From an uncultured Methanobrevibacter sp. (lineage in GTDB: Archaea; Methanobacteriota; Methanobacteria; Methanobacteriales; Methanobacteriaceae), in NCBI GenBank assembly GCA_900317865.1, contig ONIK01000024.1:1-25837 (forward strand): 25,837 nucleotides of DNA, read 5' to 3'. Shown in pieces: positions 8,089 to 14,938 of this stretch; position 1 is the first letter of the stretch; every line of letters starts with the position of its first letter. The position numbers and the translations under genes are program-made. Under the pieces are notes generated by a model that was not told where the DNA came from, did no database searches, and saw only the letters and a program-made list of their open reading frames with translations.

Positions 8089-8471
8089 ATGATGAAAATA
8101 TAAATTTAATAAGAAAAGCATTTAAAGACAATAGAGAAATAATTGAAGAAACTCCAGAAGAAATAAGAAAAGTAAAAGAAGGCATTTATCCCGGAGGATA
8201 TGTATATACAACAGCAGATGATGAATTTATTGATTTAGAAATTCAAACGAGAGACTATGATATTGAAGATCATGTCAATTACATTGAATTTGCAGAAGCT
8301 CTCTATGAAAAACATGGAAAAAAAGTAAATGTATATGTTTACTGTGCCCCATCAATTAAAATAAACATACAATTATATGAAATAATGTCCGATGCTGACT
8401 TTAAAATTAGATTGGCGCAGGTTCAAAAGAATTCCATAATAAACAGAATGAAATCAAAGATAAAAAAATAA
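8085..8471 (+). CDS. Rpn/PD-(D/E)XK-like family protein, C-terminally truncated (paralogue 2)
   Basis: 128 residues. It aligns with the protein at 8889 through PGGYVYTTADDEFIDLEIQ, YIEFAEALYEKHGKKVNVYVYC and SDADFKIRLAQVQKN, keeping the D-x-E-x-Q strand. It then runs into a short lysine-rich tail and stops at 8469-8471, about 45 residues before its relatives end, so the helix carrying LDxEDLxxLxxIPxM is missing. The stop coincides with the left end of the inverted-repeat element at 8471-8611, suggesting that an insertion or deletion cut the gene short. It starts inside the end of paralogue 1 (ATGA overlap). Whether it still folds or acts is unknown. Confidence 0.6.
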   Translation: MNDENINLIRKAFKDNREIIEETPEEIRKVKEGIYPGGYVYTTADDEFIDLEIQTRDYDIEDHVNYIEFAEALYEKHGKKVNVYVYCAPSIKINIQLYEIMSDADFKIRLAQVQKNSIINRMKSKIKK

Positions 8472-8611
8472 CTTAAAAAAAATCATGCTAGAATGGAGAT
8501 GGTTTAATTTTTGGTGCGTGTTTGCCCGTTTTAAAACAAAGGAGTTTATTATGAGAAATGAACAAATAAGAAACTATTATTCTTTCTAACATGATTTTTC
8601 GTGTTTTAAGT
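8471..8611. mobile_element. MITE-like inverted-repeat element (candidate)
   Basis: ACTTAAAA followed by AAAATCATGCTAGAA (8471-8493) is matched in inverted orientation by TTCTAACATGATTTTTCGTG plus TTTTAAGT (8584-8611), with one mismatch in the inner 15 and a 5-base insertion between the two blocks. The 90-base interior is more G/C-rich than its surroundings and contains a palindrome, GTTTTAAAAC (8528-8537). A tiny frame, ATG 8551 to TAA 8589 (MRNEQIRNYYSF), sits behind AAAGGAG. The element begins at the truncated end of paralogue 2. It could instead be a long RNA hairpin or an IS remnant. No target duplication is obvious. Confidence 0.45.
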
Positions 8612-8888
8612 GAAATATGAATAGACAAAAAACAACTTAAATTTTTTTACCACCACCTTTGAAATAATATACTCGACATCAAAGTTACATCTTTAATAAT
8701 ATATTGTGTATAACTTGTTTATAAAGTTTTGCCATTAATCTGAAAAATTACATGAAAAATAAAAGTTATATTATCTTTAAAATATTCAAATAACCCAGTT
8801 AAATTGCTTTAAAATAAAACTTACTAATTTATAATCTATTAAATACAAAACAACAAATAGAAATCAATTTAAAAGAGGTTAAAATAAA
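8612..8888. other. Non-coding stretch before paralogue 3
   Basis: A/T-rich. I looked here for the missing C-terminus of paralogue 2 in all forward frames and did not find it. It contains a weak inverted repeat (CTTTGA and TCAAAG, about 8657-8684) and, at its right end, the promoter of the next gene. Confidence 0.5.
8822..8837 (+). promoter_or_regulatory. Promoter box of the third Rpn-like gene
   Basis: TACTAATTTATAA at 8822-8834 is identical to the box before paralogue 1 and lies at nearly the same distance from the start codon (67 against 72 bases). The ribosome binding site is AGAGGT before the ATG at 8889. Confidence 0.55.
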
Positions 8889-9416
8889 ATGAAGAAAGAA
8901 AATATAACTCCAGAAATAATGGTAATAAAAGAGGCATTCGATGAAGAGAGAAACATTATCGATTATGCGCCCCCAGAAATGATTGCAGTAAGTGACAATT
9001 GCCATCAAGGAGGAGACATATTTATTACCGAAGAAGGTGATTTAATAGATTTAGAATACCAGTTCAGCGATTTTGATGAAGAAGAACTTGCCAAATATGT
9101 GGAACTTGCAGAAGAACTTTATGAAAAAAATGAAGTGCCGATTACAATATATGTAATATGCTCAAATCAAGTTTTAGTTCCGGAAATACCCATTAAATCA
9201 GATGCAGTATTCAATATTAAATTAGCTTGCATAAATGACAATCCAGCCTATGATATCCTTTATCAAATTAAAGAAAAAGTTAATAAGAACATCAGTCTTG
9301 ATGATGAAGATTTAGTTAGTCTTTTAACAATTCCAATTATGGTTCCAAAAAAAGATAGAAAAAACATAAGAGTCGAATGCTTTAAACTGATTAGGCAGGC
9401 ATATTTTCAAAGCTAA
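8889..9416 (+). CDS. Rpn/PD-(D/E)XK-like family protein (paralogue 3, apparently intact)
   Basis: 175 residues, the best-preserved of the three paralogues. It has GGDIFITEEGDLIDLEYQ, the D-x(n)-E-x-Q pattern expected of PD-(D/E)XK nuclease cores in the Rpn family, then KYVELAEELYEKN and a strand TIYVIC. It ends with IKEKVNKNISLDDEDLVSLL, TIPIMVP and IRVECFKLI. Rpn proteins nick or cleave DNA and promote RecA-independent recombination in bacteria; short archaeal versions are uncharacterised. It has its own promoter. It ends convergently on the tarJ-like gene, the two stop codons overlapping (9413-9416). Confidence 0.6.
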   Translation: MKKENITPEIMVIKEAFDEERNIIDYAPPEMIAVSDNCHQGGDIFITEEGDLIDLEYQFSDFDEEELAKYVELAEELYEKNEVPITIYVICSNQVLVPEIPIKSDAVFNIKLACINDNPAYDILYQIKEKVNKNISLDDEDLVSLLTIPIMVPKKDRKNIRVECFKLIRQAYFQS

Positions 9417-10429
9417 ATTTCCCATTTTAGAATGGTTTTTCCAAAGTCTGAAATATAATCCTTATCAAAAGATGTTTTTAAATCATCAATTGATTTGATT
9501 TCACAGACATTGGTAATTAATTTAGATAAATAATTGAAAAGATGAGGATTATTACAAAGAAGGTCTACAACACCTTCAAAATCTTCTCTTTCAGACCTAC
9601 TATTTCCTTGGAGTGTTAATCCTTTTTCCAAAACCATTCGTGTATTAATAGGTATAGGATATTCACTAACCCCAAACAAATTAATTGTTCCTTGAGGATT
9701 TATTAAATCAATTATTTGTTCAATGGCTGATTGTGAAGCCGCTGAACCAACACATTCGAATGCATGATCTATTCTTAAATCATTTGGAACATCATGTATT
9801 AAATAAACATTATCTACAAATGAAAAAAGGTTTAAATTCTCAATATGCTTTCCAAAAACAATGATTTCACATTCGGGACAGATTTCTTTTAGAAGCAGAG
9901 AAGTAATATAGCCCAGGTTTCCATCACCCCAAACACCTAAAACCTTACAAGATGCTTTTTTAAACTCCAAAAACTTCATTATCCCCTGATATGCAACAGT
10001 CATTAATTCTATAAAAGATGAAACCTGTAAATTAAAATTATTCGGCAATTTAACTAATCGATCATGTTTTAAACTAACCAAATCACTTGTAAATCCATCA
10101 AATCCACTTCCCCTGAATTTAGATAATTCTGAATAATTTGCACGAAATTCATCTTTATCAAAAGGAGTGTTTGGTATCATTACAACATTATCACCAGGTT
10201 TAAAAATATCCTTACTATCACTAATTACTTCCCCCACAGCTTCATGAATTAGAGCCATAGGCAATTTTCGTGACAAAATATCCGAAGGTCTTGAACCCTG
10301 ATAATATCTTTGATCCGCCTGACATATTGATAAATAAGTTGGTCTAACAACAACATCATTCAATTCAATTTCTTCAATAGCTTCTTCAAAGAATTTTGGA
10401 GATTTTAATCTATAAACAATATTAATCAT
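9413..10429 (-). CDS. tarJ: TarJ-like ribulose-5-phosphate reductase (ribitol-5-phosphate dehydrogenase)
   Basis: 338-residue zinc-type medium-chain dehydrogenase that closely matches TarJ of Gram-positive bacteria: RPTYLSICQADQRYYQGSR, KLPMALIHEAVGEV, VVMIPNTP, then GVWGDGNLGYITSLLL (165-180, NADPH site), DHAFECVG, FGVSEYPIPINTRMVLEKGL and GKTILKWE at the end. Zinc ligand candidates are Cys36, His62 and Glu63. TarJ reduces ribulose 5-phosphate to ribitol 5-phosphate, which TarI couples to CTP to give CDP-ribitol, the precursor of poly(ribitol-phosphate) teichoic acids. It overlaps the tarI-like gene by 8 bases, and the pair matches the bacterial tarIJ order. In an archaeon this points to acquisition from a gut Firmicute and a ribitol-phosphate-containing surface polymer (inference). 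Confidence 0.88.
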   Translation of the reverse strand: MINIVYRLKSPKFFEEAIEEIELNDVVVRPTYLSICQADQRYYQGSRPSDILSRKLPMALIHEAVGEVISDSKDIFKPGDNVVMIPNTPFDKDEFRANYSELSKFRGSGFDGFTSDLVSLKHDRLVKLPNNFNLQVSSFIELMTVAYQGIMKFLEFKKASCKVLGVWGDGNLGYITSLLLKEICPECEIIVFGKHIENLNLFSFVDNVYLIHDVPNDLRIDHAFECVGSAASQSAIEQIIDLINPQGTINLFGVSEYPIPINTRMVLEKGLTLQGNSRSEREDFEGVVDLLCNNPHLFNYLSKLITNVCEIKSIDDLKTSFDKDYISDFGKTILKWEI

Positions 10430-11135
10430 GATTGGATTCCTTTAAAATCGTATTAGCAAGTTTTAAATCATACGGATATGTAATTTTAATATTTGTTATT
10501 TCACCTTTAACAAGATGTACATCTTCACCTTTAAGAACAAATATTTTACATGCATCTGTTAATATATTAGTTTCACTATCACTTAAATTATTAATTAATT
10601 CATACAATTTATTTATTTTAAAACTTTGGGGAGTCTGGCCCTGATAAAAATTGTCCCTTATAGGAATATCCCTAATTATTTTTCCGTCAACACTTTCAAC
10701 AATAGTATCTGTTGCTGGAACAACCGTATCACAAGCACCAAATTCTTTTGCAGCTTTAATATTATCTTCAATTATACGATGAGTGACAAATGGACGTACT
10801 GAATCATGGGTAACAATTATTGAATCATCATCAATACTAAAATTATCCTTAATATAATCAATAGAATTAATTAAGGTATCATTTCTTGTATCTCCACCTT
10901 CCAAAACAATTATATTGTTATTTTCACCAAAATATTCGTTAATCAAATTTTTAGTGTGGTTAATAAAACTCTTTGGTGATAAAACAATAATTTTATCAAA
11001 TTTAGAATTGATAACAAACTTTTCAATCGTATGAATAATAATAGGCTTATCACCTAAAGTTAAAAATTGTTTGGGTGTTTCTGTTCCACCCATCCTTGAT
11101 CCAATTCCTCCTGCCAATATAGCTGCAAAAATCAT
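10422..11135 (-). CDS. tarI: TarI-like ribitol-5-phosphate cytidylyltransferase
   Basis: 237 residues of the IspD/TarI nucleotidyltransferase family. AAILAGGIGSRMGG and PKQF form the CTP loop near the N-terminus. GGDTRNDTLINSI, IIVTHDSVRPFVTHRII, PIRDNFYQGQTPQSFKINKL and the C-terminal VKGEITNIKITYPYDLKLAN match TarI more closely than IspD, especially QGQTPQSF and the TNIKIT ending. Archaea make isoprenoids by the mevalonate route and have no need of IspD, which further favours CDP-ribitol synthesis. It starts 6 bases after the methyltransferase, with AAGGAG inside that gene's end, and overlaps tarJ by 8 bases. Confidence 0.88.
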   Translation of the reverse strand: MIFAAILAGGIGSRMGGTETPKQFLTLGDKPIIIHTIEKFVINSKFDKIIVLSPKSFINHTKNLINEYFGENNNIIVLEGGDTRNDTLINSIDYIKDNFSIDDDSIIVTHDSVRPFVTHRIIEDNIKAAKEFGACDTVVPATDTIVESVDGKIIRDIPIRDNFYQGQTPQSFKINKLYELINNLSDSETNILTDACKIFVLKGEDVHLVKGEITNIKITYPYDLKLANTILKESNHD

Positions 11136-11141
11136 TTTATA

Positions 11142-11744
11142 TTACTCCTTTTCGAATACAATGAAGTAATGTGATTTACCTTCAGGAATATCTTCTCCAA
11201 TTTCTTCATTCAAATATGTCATTATAAGACCATGTTTTGCAAAATACTCTTCAAGTTCATCAGGAGAGCTTCTTACTTGGGTTGGAGGGCCTTTAGGAAC
11301 ATCCCATTTTTTATAATCCATAATAGCAATTCTGCCATCATCTTTAATTAAACGGGCAAATTCACTTATTGCTTCATCAATTTTTCTTGAAGCAGTAAAT
11401 CCGTGGAAAACATTTACCATCAATATTACGTCAAAAGTTCCATCATCAATTTCACAGATGCCTTCTGTAATATCTGCTTCAATATTAATTAAATTATCTA
11501 CATTGTTTTCTAATTTATATTTTTCCATATCCTCAATTGACGCATCATAAACATCAACGGCATAAACTGTACCCGAATCAATATATTCATCTAAAAGTTT
11601 TATTGCAATGTGTCCATCACCACATCCAGCATCCATAATTATTTCTGAACCTTTTAAATTTAATTCATCAATTATTTCATTTGAATCTAGGAAAAATTCA
11701 CTAGAAAAACCATGGGCTCTATGTCCATTTGCGGGCATCATCAT
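11142..11744 (-). CDS. Class I SAM-dependent methyltransferase
   Basis: About 200 residues with the Rossmann methyltransferase motifs: IIMDAGCGDGHIAIKL (SAM-binding motif I), an acidic VYAVDVYDASIEDM (motif II), EADITEG, FDVILMVNVFHGF (motif IV) and DGRIAIMDYKKWD (motif V). The substrate is unknown; small-molecule methyltransferases of the UbiE/arsenite type look similar, but no cysteine motif for arsenite is present. GGTGAT at 11754-11749 best serves the ATG at 11744 or the in-frame ATGs at 11741 and 11738, rather than the one at 11756. It is the first gene of a transcript with tarI and tarJ, so methylation of a polymer or its precursor is possible, but this may be only a positional link. 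Confidence 0.8.
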   Translation of the reverse strand: MMMPANGHRAHGFSSEFFLDSNEIIDELNLKGSEIIMDAGCGDGHIAIKLLDEYIDSGTVYAVDVYDASIEDMEKYKLENNVDNLINIEADITEGICEIDDGTFDVILMVNVFHGFTASRKIDEAISEFARLIKDDGRIAIMDYKKWDVPKGPPTQVRSSPDELEEYFAKHGLIMTYLNEEIGEDIPEGKSHYFIVFEKE

Positions 11745-12003
11745 TATTATCACCAATATAAAATCTTTAAAAAATACTATTTAATATTAATGAATAATGT
11801 TTCACTTCGATGAAAATAATAAAAAATTAAGTGAATATCTACATAAGACAGTTTGTAAATTAGTTACTGGAAGATAGTATTTATTAAATTAAAAATTCCG
11901 TGCATTAAAAAAATAACTAGGAAATAAACATGTAAAATAATTAGTCAAAATATTAATTAAATGATGGTTTAATTTTACGGAAAAAATAATTTTGGTTATG
12001 GTT

Positions 12004-12026
12004 AAAAAAAGAAGTGTCCAGAGGAC
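12004..12026 (-). terminator. Terminator after the 34-residue basic protein gene
   Basis: On the minus strand a GTCC-TCT-GGAC hairpin (12026-12016) is followed by a T-tract (12010-12004), directly after the TAA at 12027-12029. Confidence 0.55.
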
Positions 12027-12131
12027 TTATTTTTTCCAAGTTTGTTTAACTCCTCTTCCTCTTTTACTACCAGGTTTAGTATAACTTCTTTTTTGTCTGG
12101 TTCTTCTGTTAGTTCCTTTAACTTTTGCCAT
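12027..12131 (-). CDS. Tiny, very basic protein (34 residues)
   Basis: ATG at 12131, TAA at 12027-12029. The protein begins MAKVKGTNRRTRQKRSYTKP and ends GVKQTWKK, with 14 Lys/Arg in 34 residues and no acidic residue. A near-ideal ribosome binding site (AAAGGAGGG) lies 8 bases upstream and a terminator follows, so this is a real gene despite its size. I cannot name a family. The composition is that of a ribosome- or RNA-associated peptide such as the tiny archaeal ribosomal proteins, but it is not recognisably L39e, L40e, L41e or S30. A 90-base gap separates it from argJ upstream, so it may have its own promoter. Confidence 0.75.
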   Translation of the reverse strand: MAKVKGTNRRTRQKRSYTKPGSKRGRGVKQTWKK

Positions 12132-12222
12132 ATCTTACCCTCCTTTAAATTTTATAATTATAATAATTAGAATTATTTTATAACATAAAGATATTTGTTT
12201 TTAAAGTATTTATATGTTTTTC

Positions 12223-13446
12223 TTATGTGGTGTATTCTGCATTGATTTTAACATAATCATAAGTTAAATCACAACCCCATGCAGTTGCTTCACCATCACC
12301 TAAAAACATATTAATTTTTACCGCAATATTTTTAGATTGCATTATTTTTTCTGCACGCTCTAAATATGGAGTGTTTTCAAAAGCAAGAATTTCACCTTTG
12401 CGAACCAAATCCACTTCATCAGCATCATCTGCAATTGCAATTGTTACAATATCAGGATCCAATTCACAGCCGGAATAACCGATAGCTGAAACAATCCTAC
12501 CCCAATTCGGATCACCACCAAAAACAGCAGACTTGAATAATGGAGAAGTTACAATTGCTTTAGCTGCAAGCTTAGCATCTTCAAAAGATTCGGCACCACA
12601 AACATTAGCTTCAATGAATTTAGATGCTCCTTCACCATCACGAGCCATTTTTTTAGCTAAATTAATGCACAAATGATTAAGACCCTCTTGGAAATTGGAA
12701 TCAATTTCACCATTATTTTCAACATTAACTTCAGATGATCCGTTAGCCAACATTAAACAAGTATCATTAGTACTTTCATCACCATCGACAACAATCATGT
12801 TAAAACTTAAATCAACAGCTATTTTTAATGCTTTTTTAATGGCTTTTTGAGAAATAACAGCATCGGTTACGATAAATGACAACATTGTTGCCATATTAGG
12901 AGCAATCATTCCGCTACCTTTTGCAATACCTGCAATTTTTATAACCTCACCAGTAGTTAAAGTGACTTCAACTGCTTCTTCTTTCGGAAATGTGTCGGTA
13001 GTCATTATTGCTTTTGCAGCGGCCAGGGAATTTTCAGGTTTATCGCCTAATTTGGAAATAGATTCATAAGCAACTTCAGATATTATATCCATAGGCATTT
13101 CACGGCCAATAACTCCTGTAGAACAAATTGCAATTTCACTTTCAGGAATTTTTAAATCTTTAGAAACAAGATTAACTAACTTTTCACAATCTTCAATTCC
13201 TTTTTGACCAGTAAAACAATTTGCATTACCACTATTCACAAAAATAGCAGACACTATACCATTTTTAACAACATTTCTTGTATAAGTTACAGGTGCTGCA
13301 ACAACTTTGTTTGTTGTAAAAACAGCAGAAGCAGTGCTATCCGGAGCTAAAATCATAGTAACACCATATTTTCCTTCACGAGCCCCAGATACTTTAATAT
13401 TATCAATGACAGAAAATCCTCCACCAATTTCACGAATAAAATTCAT
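12223..13446 (-). CDS. argJ: Glutamate N-acetyltransferase (ornithine acetyltransferase), ArgJ
   Basis: 407 residues. ArgJ moves acetyl groups from N-acetylornithine to glutamate, recycling acetyl in arginine synthesis, and in some organisms also uses acetyl-CoA. It is made as a precursor that cuts itself; the cleavage motif is visible as KGSGMIAPNMATMLSF, with Thr187 the new N-terminal nucleophile. FVNSGNANCFTG (69-80), CSTGVIGREMPMD, VDGDESTNDT and GGDPNWGRI are also diagnostic. GTGAT forms the ribosome binding site just upstream of the ATG, between the genes. It lies 9 bases after the small membrane-protein gene and is probably the end of the long NAC-to-argJ transcript. Confidence 0.95.
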   Translation of the reverse strand: MNFIREIGGGFSVIDNIKVSGAREGKYGVTMILAPDSTASAVFTTNKVVAAPVTYTRNVVKNGIVSAIFVNSGNANCFTGQKGIEDCEKLVNLVSKDLKIPESEIAICSTGVIGREMPMDIISEVAYESISKLGDKPENSLAAAKAIMTTDTFPKEEAVEVTLTTGEVIKIAGIAKGSGMIAPNMATMLSFIVTDAVISQKAIKKALKIAVDLSFNMIVVDGDESTNDTCLMLANGSSEVNVENNGEIDSNFQEGLNHLCINLAKKMARDGEGASKFIEANVCGAESFEDAKLAAKAIVTSPLFKSAVFGGDPNWGRIVSAIGYSGCELDPDIVTIAIADDADEVDLVRKGEILAFENTPYLERAEKIMQSKNIAVKINMFLGDGEATAWGCDLTYDYVKINAEYTT

Positions 13447-13455
13447 ATTATCACG

Positions 13456-13710
13456 TCATCTAGTTTTATTAGTATAATTTTGATTGTAATCAACACTATC
13501 TAAATCATAATCATATTCAATACTTACATTAATATTCTTATTAGATAGCATCTGACTGGTCACATTTTCATAATGTGTAGTATTATTCTGTTTGGTTTGA
13601 TTATCATGCTCACCCATGCTTATTGAAATTCCAATAGCTGAACCAATAACAAAAGCTATTAATGCCAGTATCATTAAAAGTGCTATAATTCCTTCATTTT
13701 TGCGAGCCAT
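13456..13710 (-). CDS. Small single-pass membrane protein rich in N-glycosylation sequons
   Basis: 84 residues. Residues 2-7 are charged, residues 8-32 (GIIALLMILALIAFVIGSAI...) form one membrane helix, and the tail of about 50 residues is hydrophilic and should lie outside the cell by the positive-inside rule. That tail holds seven N-x-S/T sequons (NQT, NNT, NTT, NVT, NVS, NYT, NKT). Archaeal AglB uses this sequon, so the tail could be heavily glycosylated. I know no family. AGGGA precedes the ATG. The gene sits between the palm-domain gene (25 bases upstream) and argJ (9 bases downstream), so it is part of the same transcript. Confidence 0.75.
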   Translation of the reverse strand: MARKNEGIIALLMILALIAFVIGSAIGISISMGEHDNQTKQNNTTHYENVTSQMLSNKNINVSIEYDYDLDSVDYNQNYTNKTR

Positions 13711-13735
13711 ACAATTCCCTTTTTATTTTTTTATA

Positions 13736-14938
13736 TTATGCAACAAAAGCATATACCAATGCAATAATAATCGTTATAAAACTAAATGCACCTAATCCAA
13801 TAACATTTAATAAATAAGTGATTATGAATACAAAAGCAAATACTCCGATTAATTTCTGTTTTTCATTTTCTAATAAATTGATTAACGTTCTTGTAAATTC
13901 AGATGGAACATTATACGCATATAAACCATTTGCAAGTTCAAAAACAACTAATGATAACGGAGAAGTTGAACCTATATTATCTACTAATTGAGCTCTCTCA
14001 CCAGCTTCTCTTCTAGTTCTGCCGACACCTGCCCTAATTTTTGCATCATTGTCAAGCGCAAACCAAGCAGCATCCAAACCTGCACGAATAGCTAAATCTT
14101 TAGATGGGAATCTTGCAATAAAGTCATCTCCACCTTCACGATAACCTTCAAGTTCTCCACCACATTCAGTTTCAATGAAGTATTTGATGTTTGTCATCAA
14201 ATCAACCAACTGTGTTTTACCATGTTTACTTGTATATCCAGTTGAATCAATCAAATCAACAAATAAATAATTTTGGAACTCTGAAGGTTTAGACTGGGCC
14301 AATTTAAAAGGACCATCAAAAACCAGAGCATATTCTCCACCAAGTTTTGTAAATGCTACACCAGGAAAATTACCTAAACTTTGTCTGTAATTAATAGATC
14401 TCTCAATTGAAGCAGCACCAGTCATTCCAACTGCAGCCATTACCTCAACATCTCTTTCCAGACCTATTCCAATTAATTCAATAGCTACCCTAATCGCATC
14501 ATTTTTACTTAACATTTTTGCAACAAGTTCAGTGGAGCTTTTTTCAACAATTTCTCCTTTTTCATTTTCAATAATTTTAACGAAAATATTAATTAAATTA
14601 GATGGATTTGGAAGTTCAACATAAAAATAACGGTCACTACCCATAACAATATTACTTACAAGCGCATACTCTTCTATTTTATTTTCTGCAGGTTTAATTT
14701 CATAGAAATTATACTTTTCAGGCATATTTTCAGCGCCCAAATCCCTTATAAGATTACTTTCAATACCTTCAGAACTAATTTCTGCTTTTTCTAATTCAAA
14801 TAGGATAGTCTGAGTATAATTAAATAATTCAACATATTCATTTTGAATTGAATCTGTTGGGAAAAATTTAGTCCCTACACTGATTGGTGTGAGACCTGTG
14901 GTTAGCTTAATTATAGCCTTAGATAAGCTATTAACCAT
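13736..14938 (-). CDS. Membrane-anchored protein with GGDD cyclase/polymerase-palm-like domain
   Basis: 400 residues. Residues 222-305 look like a nucleotide cyclase or GGDEF/Cas10-type palm: a strand YLFVDLIDSTGYT with acids D228 and D231, a helix, then YREGGDDFIARFPS with GGDD at 269-272 in the hairpin position, followed by a helix DLAIRAGLDAAWFAL and IRAGVGRTRREAGERA. Two metal-binding acids in these places are the hallmark of class III cyclases and GGDEF/palm enzymes. Residues 363-400 form two membrane helices that would hold the domain on the inner face. Residues 1-220 are not recognised. It overlaps the NYN gene by 8 bases and has a strong AAGGAGG site. Product, if any (cyclic mono-, di- or oligonucleotide), is unknown; it could also be a non-enzymatic relative. 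Confidence 0.6.
   Translation of the reverse strand: MVNSLSKAIIKLTTGLTPISVGTKFFPTDSIQNEYVELFNYTQTILFELEKAEISSEGIESNLIRDLGAENMPEKYNFYEIKPAENKIEEYALVSNIVMGSDRYFYVELPNPSNLINIFVKIIENEKGEIVEKSSTELVAKMLSKNDAIRVAIELIGIGLERDVEVMAAVGMTGAASIERSINYRQSLGNFPGVAFTKLGGEYALVFDGPFKLAQSKPSEFQNYLFVDLIDSTGYTSKHGKTQLVDLMTNIKYFIETECGGELEGYREGGDDFIARFPSKDLAIRAGLDAAWFALDNDAKIRAGVGRTRREAGERAQLVDNIGSTSPLSLVVFELANGLYAYNVPSEFTRTLINLLENEKQKLIGVFAFVFIITYLLNVIGLGAFSFITIIIALVYAFVA

Noticed and set aside
8612..8888. Missing C-terminus of paralogue 2 displaced by the inverted-repeat element
   Set aside because: No frame here resembles the expected helix or the IPxM motif.
10422..11135. IspD of the non-mevalonate isoprenoid pathway
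   Set aside because: Archaea use mevalonate, the C-terminal motifs match TarI and the next gene is TarJ-like.
13736..14938. Cas10 or another type III CRISPR component, because of the GGDD motif
   Set aside because: No HD domain, no Cas7/Cas5-like genes and no repeats nearby; only the palm-like core is shared.
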